Assembly: GCF_032854445.1 (NCBI RefSeq)
Contig: NC_088300.1
Span: 20,377,608 to 20,441,607, forward strand
Origin: Liolophura sinensis
Lineage: Eukaryota > Mollusca > Polyplacophora > Chitonida > Chitonidae
Length of the DNA: 64,000 bases
Direction of reading: 5' to 3'
Positions within the stretch are counted from its first letter, which is position 1, and every line of letters starts with the position of its first letter. Below, in pieces: positions 45,590-58,100 of this stretch. A program made the translations under genes and the position numbers. A model generated the notes under the pieces. It was given only the letters and a program-made list of their open reading frames with translations, did no database searches and was not told the DNA's origin.

Positions 45590-46190
45590 ACACCGTTATG
45601 TAAGCACACGACAGAGGAGTGTTAATGTGCTCTCAAAAAATTATTTAATTTAATATAAAATCTGTTATTTTAATGGTTCCAGAATGCATGTATACTGATA
45701 TTGCAGCAGATTACTCTGATAAATATTGCACACACATTCTATTAAATCAACATAAAGATTATATTAGACTGACAGGATAATATGCTGAATATAAGACACA
45801 ATATTACGAAATAATAACAGAACACACTGTAGCATCACGCAGACAGAATATTTTCTGATGTTAATTTTTGCTTGAGTGTCTATTTTCAGGCTTTACTGTT
45901 ATGTAACCACATTGAGGACGGAGTGTAAATTTGTACTGTGGCCCTAAACCGGTACGTTAGACGATGCTTGAGTGTAAATGTGAAGTGACACACTATACCG
46001 TTATGTAAGCACAATGACATTCCCCACCGACAATCGCAACGACAGCGGAGTGTCAATATGCACTGATACACTATTATACTGCTCTGCAACCACAATGACA
46101 TCGAAGTGTAAATATGTACTTGCCACACCACACGCACCGTTATATAACAACATTGATAGCAAAGTGTAAATGTGCTATGTTACAGTAGGC
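45590..46190. repeat. Degenerate tandem array, ~50-90 bp unit
   Basis: CCGTTATGTAACCACAATGACA-like and GGAGTGTAAATGTGTACTG-like blocks alternate at about 45593, 45897, 45999, 46079 and 46137. Unit length and identity vary widely, so this is an old array. Open frames crossing it on the minus strand reflect the repeat. Confidence 0.6.
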
Positions 46191-47799
46191 CGTCTTGTGA
46201 CCACACAGTACGGCAACATTGTACTGTGGTACAGAGCTCTATGTATACGGGGCCAAGTCTTCCCGCGAAGACGGCCGAAACATGTCATCAAGGCTATCAA
46301 ATTATTTTCATCATTAATACCAAGACAATTATTGTTTTCCATTACGTGTACAAATGATACAATAGGGCATCACACTTTATATGTACCACACATATATCAG
46401 ATGGAGGTCTGTCACAATATACATATGGGCCTATATGCTTTAGGCAATATTTCAAAATTAATTACACGATTCACAGTCATTAGACAATATTATTTTATAG
46501 TCCATTCTAATGACCATAACAACCATGTGTTTTCAGTATAATACACTGTTTTCAGAACGGTTATCAAACATTGTGGTTTCAGTCTTACAGCTGCGGTGAT
46601 ATTGAAACAAATAATTGAATGTGTGTGGTACAACGGAAACTGTTACCCTATCCCTAAAGACAGGCGTTTAGGTGTTGTGGACTACATTTTGTTTGCTTTA
46701 CTCACGAACAAATGTGCATTTATGGTCAAAATGTGCAGTACCGGAATTAAATATGCACTACGAATTTTAATAAACGTAAACATTTACGGTTAATGTTCAT
46801 CATGTTTCCTGTCGTTGGATCGGGTAACTTAGGGATTGAAATAGGAAACACCAACTTGTCGGACGGTGTTCAACACAAGAAATATGAGATCGAGATAAAC
46901 TGTGGGTGCATTCCGTCTCGTCATAGCGATAAGGCTGTATAAAGAAAGCACGTGTCCGATGCACCATGGGGCATCGCGGACTGCCGACAACATTGACAAT
47001 GCTTGCACCGTACACGCGACTGGGGCAATCTCGGGCGATTATAACGGCCTTCCTTAAGTGTGATGTTGTGAGCCAAGTGAGCCGAAAAATCGCGAATAGC
47101 TTCATTAGACACGGAAAGTGAGCTCGACATCACTACACCGCTTTGTCGAGCTGAAGCACGATCCCTGAACGAGAGCAGCTTCACACGTATAGGCGCCATA
47201 CACGGTCAATGACAGAAGGTGTCTTTACGGGAACATAGCGGCCACTCAAACAGAATCACTCGGTCAAATAGGAGGTGCTCCGGGAGCATGTCAACCTTAG
47301 TTCTGAACACTCAAGGTAGCCTCTCATGGATCGCTTAAGTGGCGAATTGATGCTTTGGTGTCCTGAATAGTGTAACGGTCACATGCCTTTTATCAGTAAA
47401 AATGTGAGAAGATACACATCAAATAACATGATCCAAGCTTTTCTTGGTTTGAAAGAGCAGTTTCCAAGTCACACAAAGAAACTTGATACTATAAAGGACA
47501 GATCTGGTCATATATGGAAGATATATGGAGGATGGAGATATGCGATATAGGCAGGATGGACAAATGTTATAAGGCAGGATGGAAAGATTTTAAGACGAGT
47601 ATCGCATAATGCACAGATGTGAAACAGAGAAACGCAAAATGTATTCTATTTACTCTATATACTACATTCTATGTCATTTCCCATACGGTATACCAACTAT
47701 CTGTTAGCTTTAGATAACCTGTTTTCTGCCACACAGCCTGTGCGACACAAGGAATAGTTTCAGTGTTGACATCGTTAGTTATCCTTTATACTTTGATAA
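46191..47799. other. Intergenic; overlapping open frames of unknown origin near 46.8-47.2 kb
   Basis: Two overlapping minus-strand frames (46800-47105 and 46921-47199) are unusually long for this DNA. Shifting between them gives phrases a little like Tc1/mariner transposases, but no catalytic DDE/D motif, HTH or inverted terminal repeats were seen. I do not assign a gene. Confidence 0.3.
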
Positions 47800-47975
47800 T
47801 AATTTAAGGAAGCAACCTGTAGTCTATGTGGCGAATGCAGCATTTGTTACATTCCGTGTGGCCATTTCAATCAACGGCGCAAGTTGTTACTGCATGTAAC
47901 AGTATTGCCCCAAGGATATTCCGTCAAAGTTACGTAACGTTTACAATAGGCGTAGGCTTCAATTCTGTTATGAGT
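47800..47975 (+). pseudogene. Reverse-transcriptase C-terminal fragment
   Basis: HFNQRRKLLLHVTVLPQGYS (about 47863-47922) aligns with CHDFNQRLKLLLQKLVCQ of the RT relic at 13.6 kb. After a one- or two-base shift, RLQFCYE at about 47955 matches the SLKFCFEYK segment that follows in that copy. It is a short dead fragment of the same retroelement family. Confidence 0.6.
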
Positions 47976-50900
47976 AAACATTTAGTTTAGTTAATTTATT
48001 CACCAAAATATTTACAATGTCTATAAATAAAGGCTTGAATAAAATTTAAAGGGCGTGTACTACCCCATAATGAGTTAATATAACAGATGCGGATATTAGG
48101 TATAATCCATGGTGAAAAAATGTTGGTATTATTTTTGCTCGTGAATGTAACTCTTTAAAGTGCACGCACAGAAACGTTTTAACCTATATTAAAGGAAATG
48201 AAATTAAATCAATTCAAATCACCGAACCAATCAAATAAGATTTTACTTTATTTTAAAGAGCAATATATATCGACATACAGTCCTTACTTTGTGTGATCTA
48301 ATGCATTCTTTAATAGTTTGAGTTGAACGCGGTTCCCAAGTTTGTACATGAATGCCAGACATGACGCTGGGATAATGGATATGACACAATCATTGACATG
48401 GAATGTCCAATATGATTGATACTTGATTAACAAAGCTCTGTTAACTACGCCTATAGACAGTAGTAAAATTGAAAGAAAAGTTACTCAAACTAATACACAT
48501 TCTTACAATTTCGTTAACGTTTGCCTTCATATGCCTAAAACATAAATACAATGAATTTTAATACTTTTTGTTGTAACAGGCAAGATTACAAATATTTGCA
48601 TTACGGTGGCACATACGCTTATATTTGTTGTAATTGATCAACCGGATACATATCGGCACATGAACTAATCAATGGTGGACTCTTGCTGTTTTTCGTAGAT
48701 TTCAAATACAATCAAATCCACGGTAAAATTAACTTGTTAATTAAAGTGTAGCATCACTCTGTTGAGCGTCAAACCCTTGTTTGTATCGGCCATGTATCTG
48801 CTCCGTTATTTATCTGTACATGTCCATGCAGGACTGGGTTTCACGGAACATATTCGCCATGCAAAAGCAATTTATATTTCACTTCATTTTTTTCTAGAAA
48901 CACCCCCATGTCTGACTTTGGCAAAAGCTACCGACTACCGACAATTTTTTCAACTTAGGAAGTTTCGTGAAACCGAATCCAAAAGCATATAAGTATTATG
49001 ATGTACTTAGAATGGCAACAGCTCTCTTATTCTAAAGAATAATTAAGACATATTTGGTTATTCGGTATACTGATTTTTAACGAAAGCAGCTTCGAAGGAG
49101 TACCTCGTATATATTGTCTAAGGTGCATGGTATTGTAAAAGTTTGTTTGTGTGTTTTTTGCAATCCCACTATATCCCTACAAATGTGACATTCAAGTGTC
49201 GTGTACACATCACCAGGGCTATTCCTACCTCAAATACTCTCCCACTTGTTTTATACTCCTCACAAGGCTTTCTGCCTATAAAGCTGTATTTTGGTCTACA
49301 GTGGCTGAACTCTTCTGCCCAAGAAGGTTGATGTAATTACCGTATACGGAGTGGTAAAAGGTGACCAAGTGCAGTGCACCAGTCTCTATACACATGACCT
49401 GTACGTAAGTCCCGAAGATTAGATTTTCTTCGCACAGGTCTACAAACAAGGCCAATATTAATGTAGATGGAAGAGGTAATCACCCATACTGATTATACAA
49501 TTACTAATGGGGAGGGTGAGAGTGTCAAGAAAATGTCATCGTCATTGATATGACCATTGTCAAACGCTGCATACATATAGGCCTGTATTATGTGTGCGCT
49601 CTGTGTAAATAAACCCTTTTGGCATGCACTTTGCGCATTGGTAGTGACTATGCAGGTAGGTTTGCCAAAAGGAGGGTACAATTTGTGCATAGTCGTAATG
49701 ATGATATCTTCTGTTATTTTCTGACATTCTACAGATGGATTTTGGGTTTCAAACTTCATTCGACTTCGGCCGAGTGTTTTTCACAGGGATTTATTTCTTC
49801 AGTGCTGGGATTTAAATAGCAAAAGAAATGACTGTGTAATGATTTACTGGTTGGTGCCTGTCCATCGGGTTAATACTGTCCGTTTTCCGCAACACATAAA
49901 CCTGGCAGCCGTGAAATACTGCTGAGCTCGGACTAAAAAGTCCAGCCACTAAAATAGTCAAGTATAGCAAAATTTCAGGATACACCACACACACTGAATC
50001 GTCAGGCATAGTAGGCCTAAATGCACGTATATCAAAATGTCGGATTCATTCACAACTGCATTTATGGCAATCCCATTGGACTGAACGCATAGCCTTCCAG
50101 CCTCTTTCGGGCAAACTCCATAAATGCTTACATGGCGCAACTTTTCAAAACTTATTTACAGCCACGTTATTCCCATCAATGGTCCAGTTAAACACAAATT
50201 AGACTTATTGGTAGGTGGAAACCACTTTCTCTCAACAGAACCCTGCTCAAGCTCCAAGACAAACCTTTCACTGGATTTGGTTAACGACACTTAAGTATGG
50301 GACGACAATTTTGTACCACTTGACCAAAAAGGTTCTCTTTCACACTTATAAAGATGCATATCGGTCAAATGAAGAATAGAACAGCGATTTAATTGACACA
50401 GTCAGAAGAATGGCTGCATCGAATGTGATTCATTACAAAACTAAATAAGTAAACATCACCCGATCTTTGCATTCAACATGCAGAACAGGTATATTTAATG
50501 GTATTTCATAGTTTATGAATACATATATATGAAGGGAGAGCAATATACAACCCCGCACCGAGACAGCCAAACCCTTCTACAAATAGAATAACAGTATACA
50601 TGTAAATGTATTATTCTGACAACATGTAAAATTTAATTGATGTACCTGGTGAATTAAGTTCTTACCAAACTTTCATTACCATTCACCAAAATATACCTTT
50701 TAGTTCTCAAAGAATAGATTGTATTAATATAGCGATATACATTATATACAAATATATTTAAAAATATACCTCCACCTTCCATTCAATGAGACTATAAATT
50801 GCATAAATTAAGGATGTTAATTACACCATTGTGAACAACAGTGTATATACATTCTGACTTCTGCAAAATATCACGCATTGTTCAGTTTATAAGGACTAGT

Positions 50901-51189
50901 TTTATTTATCTTGCATTTATAAATGCCACGGTCTAGCCGCAATATTACCAACAGTGGCGTTTAGGTGAGTGGAACACACCTGAATGCAATTGTGTTGTAC
51001 TTGATCGATGTCATCAGTTTTCAGATAATCAAACGTTCACATGAAGGTAAAAGAATAACAAGCAATAAACCAAATCGCATCCAAATAGCAAATGGTACAC
51101 CCAATATAAACACAAAATGTAACTAAAATGCGCTACAAACAATTGACTAACAATCCGGAATAGGTCTGTTACCCATTCCCCAGATTACT
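47976..51189. other. Intergenic, nothing recognised
   Basis: AT-rich, no repeats or exons that can be supported on either strand. Open frames are short and domain-free. Confidence 0.35.
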
Positions 51190-51560
51190 TTTGGAATGAA
51201 GATTTGTTTTCTGCGATAACAACATCTATCTGTACAAACGTATTAGTAAAAGAACTGCGCACGGGTCAATGCGTGTCGTTTTGGATGCAAGAGGATCGCG
51301 GATTATCACTTAAAACTTGCAGAGTGTACAGAAAGCAATTACTGGTTGGTCAGACAAGCGGGGATGTTGGCTGTGTGTTAGAATCCCCGGCGGCCTTTTC
51401 GTACTGTTCAAACGTAGACCACTCCCTCAACAATAGCCGGGAACACCTATGGCTTTTCCGATATGGAGCCATCGGTCGGAGCTTTGATGGAAGCGCAGAA
51501 GGAACATAATTTGGTTGGCACCAGCCCGCAGGCGCTTCACAAACGGATGTTGTTACAAGG
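51190..51560. promoter_or_regulatory. GC-elevated island with a 101-codon open frame
   Basis: The plus strand is open from 51204 to 51509, but the peptide has no recognisable domain and lacks flanking splice support. The block is repeat-free and less AT-rich than its flanks. It could be an unrecognised exon or a non-coding element; I cannot tell. Confidence 0.28.
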
Positions 51561-52702
51561 TTTTAGGGTGATCTTATTTAGGTGACTAGTGTCGACCATC
51601 TCAGACCAGGTCCACGCCGGTGTAATTACTTGGCTTTAGGTCACTCTCCCTGGTTTACGAACACAAGGGCCTGGCGGGAATGGAAGCACACAGTTCCACA
51701 TCCGTCAAATCATGAACCACGAACATATAACTATTTACTTTACTTTCACGACTACAAATATTTTTTACACCCAGCGTTGCCACTCATGTTTTTACCAATT
51801 TTGAGTAAATGTATTCAGTCGCCATGTTGAAGCGAACATGCGATTAAAACCGGAAATTATGTGTAGACATTATATGATGATGACTAAAACAAAAGGGCAG
51901 TGAAAAAATATACGTTTCCCGGGAGAATAGAAACGCACAAAAAACTTTGGCGCCCGGCAATTTGCAAGCATTTTACCATGAAATATGTGTTCAAAATCAG
52001 ACAAAACAGCGCCCATAAAACACTTTCTGTCTTGGGAAAGTTTCTGTACTATATTTCACTTCAGAGAAGTATGGGATTTTTTTTAGAATGGTTATTAGCC
52101 TTCTGCTATAGACTGACACTATTTATATCATCTAAATTTGCTACAAAAAGGCCAAGACGAATAAAGGCAATATCAGACCAGACAACCACATTGCAACAAA
52201 ATGTAACTTACACAACCTTTGAAACTGTCACGATTGGTTGAGCACGTGAATGCTCAAGACACCCAGACTTTCTCTTGAAAGAAAAATTGACAAAATGCAT
52301 GACATTTTTTTCTGGTAAAGGCCGTCTCTTTGAACTTGTTCTACAACGGATTAAGTAACCAAATACTTTGGAGCGTCTTCAAGTAATGCATTAATTTTCT
52401 TTTCGTATTATTTACTCCTCTTGAAGTCAAAATGCGCCGTAAATGCAACATTCATCTACTGCTTCAAAAATTGCATCTGCTGAACACTAGACTAGTCATT
52501 GGCAAAATATACATAATGATATTGGGTCACAAAAACAAGAAAATGCAATGTTCCCCTCACTTGTTATGTACAGTTTCAATTCTTCAACTCCACCATTAAA
52601 ACTTGATATTAGTATTAGATTAGTCTACAGCAGAGGACGACAAAAATGTTGAAAGAAACCATTTTGTTCTCAATAATTGTTTAGTTCAGTATTGACATAA
52701 TG
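51561..52702. other. Intergenic, nothing recognised
   Basis: A 113-codon plus-strand frame at 51900-52241 has no domain resemblance. Nothing else is supported. Confidence 0.35.
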
Positions 52703-52705
52703 AAT

Positions 52706-52750
52706 GGCAGGGAGGGGAGGGGGTGGGGGATGGGGGTGGATGGGGGTGCT
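52706..52750 (+). repeat. G-rich tract with G-quadruplex potential
   Basis: GGCAGGGAGGGGAGGGGGTG followed by GGGGATGGGGGTGGATGGGGG has six or more G runs with short spacers, matching the standard quadruplex pattern. Confidence 0.7.
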
Positions 52751-52969
52751 AGAATGCTGCTGCTGAATATGAAACATGAACAATAATATACACACCCAGT
52801 AAATATGACACCATGTGTTGTACATGGTTGGAATGTCCAATTATTTACGGTGAAGGGAAAAAAAACTGACTTCATGTACATTCAAAGAAAATTTGGAGAG
52901 CATACCTTTAATCTCCCCTGGTGCCAAATAGAAAGCATTATAACTACACCAAAACACTCTGAATTACAT

Positions 52970-53220
52970 TTATTTATTTATTTATTTGATTTGTGTTTTA
53001 CGCGATACTCAAGAATATTTTACTTATACGACAGCATTATGGTGGGAGGAAACCGAGCAGAGCCCGGGGTAAACCTACAACCATCCGCAGACCTTCCCAC
53101 TTATGGCGGGAGAGGAAGCCAGCATTAGCTGGACTTGAACTCACAGCGACCGCATTGGTGAGAGGCTTCTAGGTCATTACGCTTCGCTTAGTGCGCTAAC
53201 CAACTGAGCCTCAGAGGCTA
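52970..53220 (-). mobile_element. Family A SINE, near full length, with 8-bp target-site duplication
   Basis: It has the tRNA-like head (minus strand AGCCTCTGAGGCTCAGTTGG), B-box-like GAGTTCAAGTCC, the core and the (AAAT)n tail. AATTACAT flanks it at 52962-52969 and 53221-53228. A ~10-base deletion removes the GGCGGCC block and another removes part of the GGTTGCTGG segment, so it belongs to a slightly different subtype than the copies at 1.5 and 13.9 kb. Confidence 0.87.
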
Positions 53221-53228
53221 AATTACAT

Positions 53229-55101
53229 ATTTCAAATTATACAAATACATACAGGAATGACAAACCTTCTCAACAAAGGATAAAAATTGATGGAATTTCT
53301 TAGCACTCTACAAGTCTTTTCCTGTGAAGCTTCAATTGCACATTACAACCGCTACCCCGTGCCTTTAGCAGGACAGATATTGTCATGTGGAATCATTACT
53401 TGTTTCACAGCCTATACATGCATAAGGGTATTTTGATTTCTTCTAATATTTTGATATCTAAAACATGTTGTTGTCAACCTCTTCTGTTTTGCATGGTTCC
53501 ACTGGTCATGTGCACAATCAGTCTAGTGTGAAACCTGGATTACTCCAGCTTTCTTTCTGATACTAATCTACACCGCAACCAGACAGAACAGATGCCGACA
53601 CATGAAATGGGATGCTGAAAATTGAATGTATAATCGATTTGCTGTACACACACCATGTACATTTTGATTGTTTGATTTAGCACACTTTGATATAGGGCCT
53701 AGTTCAGCCATAGACTAGTTTTACTTCAGTAGACAAATCCCACAGAACTGAAGTCATCCTAAACCTCTGCAAAAGCTAACAACTTATTTGCACATAGACA
53801 ATGTATGTATACATTCAATTGCTGTGACACTGGATAAAAAATGATCTACAACACAAAGTGCTCTGCACATAAATGTAGCACAAGTGAGCAATAAAAAAAG
53901 TGTACAGTGCAATGGAACACCCTTCTTTAAATTTGAAAAATTCTCTTTGATTTTGTTAGGTGAGTTTTGATTGTGTATAACATACATCCAAGTAGTCTTA
54001 AATACATACACAAATGTAATCTTGACATACATGTGAAAACATGAAACAAAAAAAACAAAAAAACCTTTCTGCTTTCAGTTTTAGCTACGAATTGCTGCAC
54101 ACATGGATATATAGATCACATGTAACTAACGTTGATGCTTCAACTCCCAAGGCACATAATTTTACAGTAACATTGATGGACTTACAAATATACTGCCATA
54201 AACACAATGCTTTGATTGTGGAGCCAAAATACCCTCACCAAGTTCAGGATACATTTGCTGTTATCTCAACCTTCCCATCTCAAACAACCACTGTAAATAA
54301 TAAAATAATAATTACACCAATAAAACCAAATATTACAAAAAAGTACACCTACTCTTAAGACATCTATTACCAAAACCTCAAAAATGGAAACCAACAAAGC
54401 AATATTACTATACTACAATCAGACTAAATATCGAACAACGTTTAACGCCTTCAAAAACAAGAGAAGCGAAAGAGCTTAAATGAGACAGCACCTGGTTCAC
54501 ATGTAAAGCTTTCTCTGATCTTTCTTAACCTATTAAAATTGTAACCGTTAAACTTACGAAACAGGCATGATAAAGTATTGAGCTACTGTCAATGGAAGGC
54601 CTAGTGGATGTAACCTATTAAAGTCCAATGTCCATGGTTATATAAACCTATTAAACAGTGCTGTAATCATGTACTAAAATACAGGAAAAATTGGGAAGGT
54701 GAATATTTTTTTACGAATGTTAATATATTTTAGATGAACCAATGAGTAATGCTGACCAAAATGTTGACCAAACATGAAATCTTCATGGTCTGCTGCCAAA
54801 CCTGATCTACTTGCTATGTTTGGAATGATCACACTGTTCAGATGCCTGCTCATATGGGTGCAGCAATTTGAAGTCTTCTCAACTTAAAGCCTAGTTAAAG
54901 TCAAGTGAAAAAAAATTAAGCCAAACCTTATACTTCAGTGAACTTTCTTTTTTTAACTTAAGCTCACAACTACAATGTGTAATCCATTTCATTTGCTGAG
55001 ATAGTCTGCTAAAATAAAAAAAAAACAAAAAAAAAAACAAAACAAACAAACAAAAGATAACAGATCAGATAACATGCTTATCTATGTTACTTTTCCTCTT
55101 C
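53229..55101 (-). other. 3' flank of MCFD2, probably including its 3' UTR
   Basis: The MCFD2 stop codon is at 55104-55102. An A-rich tract (55012-55056, T-rich on the coding strand) lies just downstream. I found no convincing minus-strand AATAAA within the first kilobase, so the transcript end is not placed. No other gene is recognised. Confidence 0.4.
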
Positions 55102-58100
55102 CTATGTCTGACCACCTTGACCACGATTAGCCTTCTGTCGTTCTTGTGCAGTCACAAATTCCACGTATTCTATTAATCCATCGTCATTCAGATCATCATC
55201 TTTGAGAATAACATCAACAATTCCGGTGATGTCAGCATCTGTGAATGGTTTTACCTGATGAACAACATTTGGGTCCTCATCATCTGAAATTACAAAGAGA
55301 TAAAACATCAGAAACGATGGAGGAATATATTTTGAATATTACACATGCACTCATTTAGCTTTATTTATTCATTCATTTATTTACTGGTTGTTTTAAGGCC
55401 ATACATCAGAAGTGTTCACATATATGACAGTCAGTTTTACAGGTGGAAGAAACTGGAGTGTCAGGGACAAATCACTGACCTTGGAGTGTCAGGGACAAAT
55501 CACTGACCTAGGAAGTTAGGTCACACAAGCCAGTTTTGAACCCACACCTTATGTATCCTAGACACTGAACTATGTACATGTATGTATATATGCCTGGGTT
55601 TTTACGTCATATTTTCATTACAATTTTTCAGCTATATGGCCCCTGAAAGAAGAAGAAAACATAAAAATGATGCCAAAATCAGATGAAAGAGCATCAAAAC
55701 TTATTTGCAAATATGATCTTTATTATTTCTTTGGATTTTGTTTTTCAGGAGAAAAGGGTATTTGAAAAGATTTTTGTATGGTGGGTATTTGAGACCAAAT
55801 TTTGGTATTTATCGTTGTTGCATAATAATTTTCTAAATAAGGACGTGATGCTTGACTAATAAATTTATTTGAATGTAAATTTGTTGTTTATATCGAAACA
55901 TATGCATTTAACCTGAATAGTGATAATATTTATGGTAATATGAAAAATATAAATATGATCCAAATTGAGGTTTAATACATTTGTTAGCTGAAATTAATAA
56001 ATTCTAGTGCAAAAACATTTATTAAACCTGTGTTACATCCTCATTTATGGCATTATTAAACAAAGACTATAAATACAAAAAGGTGGTCCCAAATTTCAAC
56101 CATACACAAATTATTTTCAAGTGTCGTTTTCTCCTTAGGAAAAATCGGAAAAAATATTGAAGACCACATTTAGGAATAATTTTTCACAATCTTTCATCTG
56201 AACTTTATGTCATTTTTATGTTTTCTCCACCTTTCAGCGTAGGCACTGTAACACATTTATTCTGCTTCCATTACATAAACTATATTAATGTGAACATGAA
56301 GGTTGTGGTAGTGTCATTCAAAGTGCAGTGTTAATGTGTATCCATTTTGCAAATACATATCTTCTGCAAAATCGTCTCTAATGAACTATGTCAGGATCAT
56401 TTGAAAAAGTTTTAGTGGATTTTTAGGCACTCAAAATATGATGAATGAAATATGGTCTCAAAAAGTTACTTCAGAGAATAACGGATTTTTGTGGAATTTC
56501 TACATTTTAACTCATTTATATGTACAGTACCTAAATATAAATATGGCCAATGAAATTAAATGTGAGTAGCTCTCAAGATAACATAACCACAAACAATCCT
56601 TAGGCACTAGTTACATGTACTGGTGTAATAGAAGAGACAGAAACAACAAATTAGACAATTCTCAGACAATGCGAGAAAATCTCTGAGCCATCTTTGACAA
56701 GGGGTGCCATTTTCAAATCTTTGTAGCGTACTAGTTACATGTACCCATAATTACTGATACAACGGGAGACACATGCACAACAATTCAGACAAAAAGCAGT
56801 ATGCAATACATGAGAAAAAATACTCCCCATAACCTTCTGATATAAAGCTGTGCATACACAAAGCAGCTGGATGATAATTACAACATGCAACAATGAGTTG
56901 TGGTCTTTAGGATGGACACATTATAGCAGTGGACCAGAAAGGGCTTTGCCTTAAACTTGGTGTAGTATACTGAGCAAAGCTGTGAATTAAAAAACTCAAC
57001 ATATAAACATAAAGGAACATGGAAAATATGAAAAAGTGGAACTATTTGTCACTGTTTCTGGTCTGATGACACAGAAATGCACAAAAAGAGGAATGAGAGA
57101 GAGGGAGATGTGGAGGACAGCAAGAGAGAAATCCGACAGAGAATGGATGACCACACCTGAGTCAACCTCAATGTCAGCGTTACCATAGTTACAAATAGAA
57201 AAACCCATCTTGTAGTGCGCCAGGGAACATCTGTCAGCCTTTTAAGGGCCTGGCGTTCGGTGAAGCATGCTGGCGAGAAGAGCGAGGGCAACTTGGTGGC
57301 CCGTTATCTGTTCTAATTCAATTACTAGCCAGGTTGGGCCCGAGCTCGAGTTCTCATCCACCTCAGCTTTCATGTCACTGCTTTGACGTGTTAACGTCAT
57401 AGGACTGTCAGACAAGTTTTCAGAAAACACGAGAACATCTCCCAACCATCTTTGATCAAGGCTGTCCTTTCCAAATCTTCCTCCAGGAAAGTGCAACAAC
57501 TCTCTCAACAAGCTGACAATGGTAGACAATTCAATTGGCTGGAATTGGTTGAGCTACAATTACTACAGCCATTGAGAAAGAGAGAGAGAGAGAGAATTCC
57601 AGTGCACGACAGTATGAGTCGTCATGGGCCACGACTTCACGCTTACAATTCCCTACACAGTTAATCTAGCTTTAATTATTTCTCCTTGAGATTTGTCCTC
57701 GCTAAATAATTAACATTCATGAGGCTGTGGTGGTGTAACAGCCTGGGCGGGGCCCTCACGTCCCACGAGGGGGAGTTCGCGGGAGATCAAGGCCCAACTC
57801 ACTCGGGGATTATCTCACAAATTACCAACGCTTCACACTACAAGAGGCTGGGCTATTTGGCTGAACAGCCATCAAGCCGTAATGAACTGCTGACAGAAGC
57901 CAGGGGAGGAAGTCCCCATCCTGGGCTATACAGGGAGAGAGCACCCACGTGGGGTCTTTTCAATCATGGAACAATTAACACAAATAGTTATTCAGCCAAT
58001 TCAAAGCCAAACAGATTCACTGTTGACAGTATGAATAACCCAGTGTATCAGCACGGTAGAGTTCCATTCATGCATGTCACACAGGGTATCAAACACAAGA

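Noticed and set aside
46800-47199. Possible Tc1/mariner transposase remnant on the minus strand
   Set aside because: Only vague resemblance after frame changes. No DDE/D catalytic residues, helix-turn-helix or inverted repeats could be pointed out.
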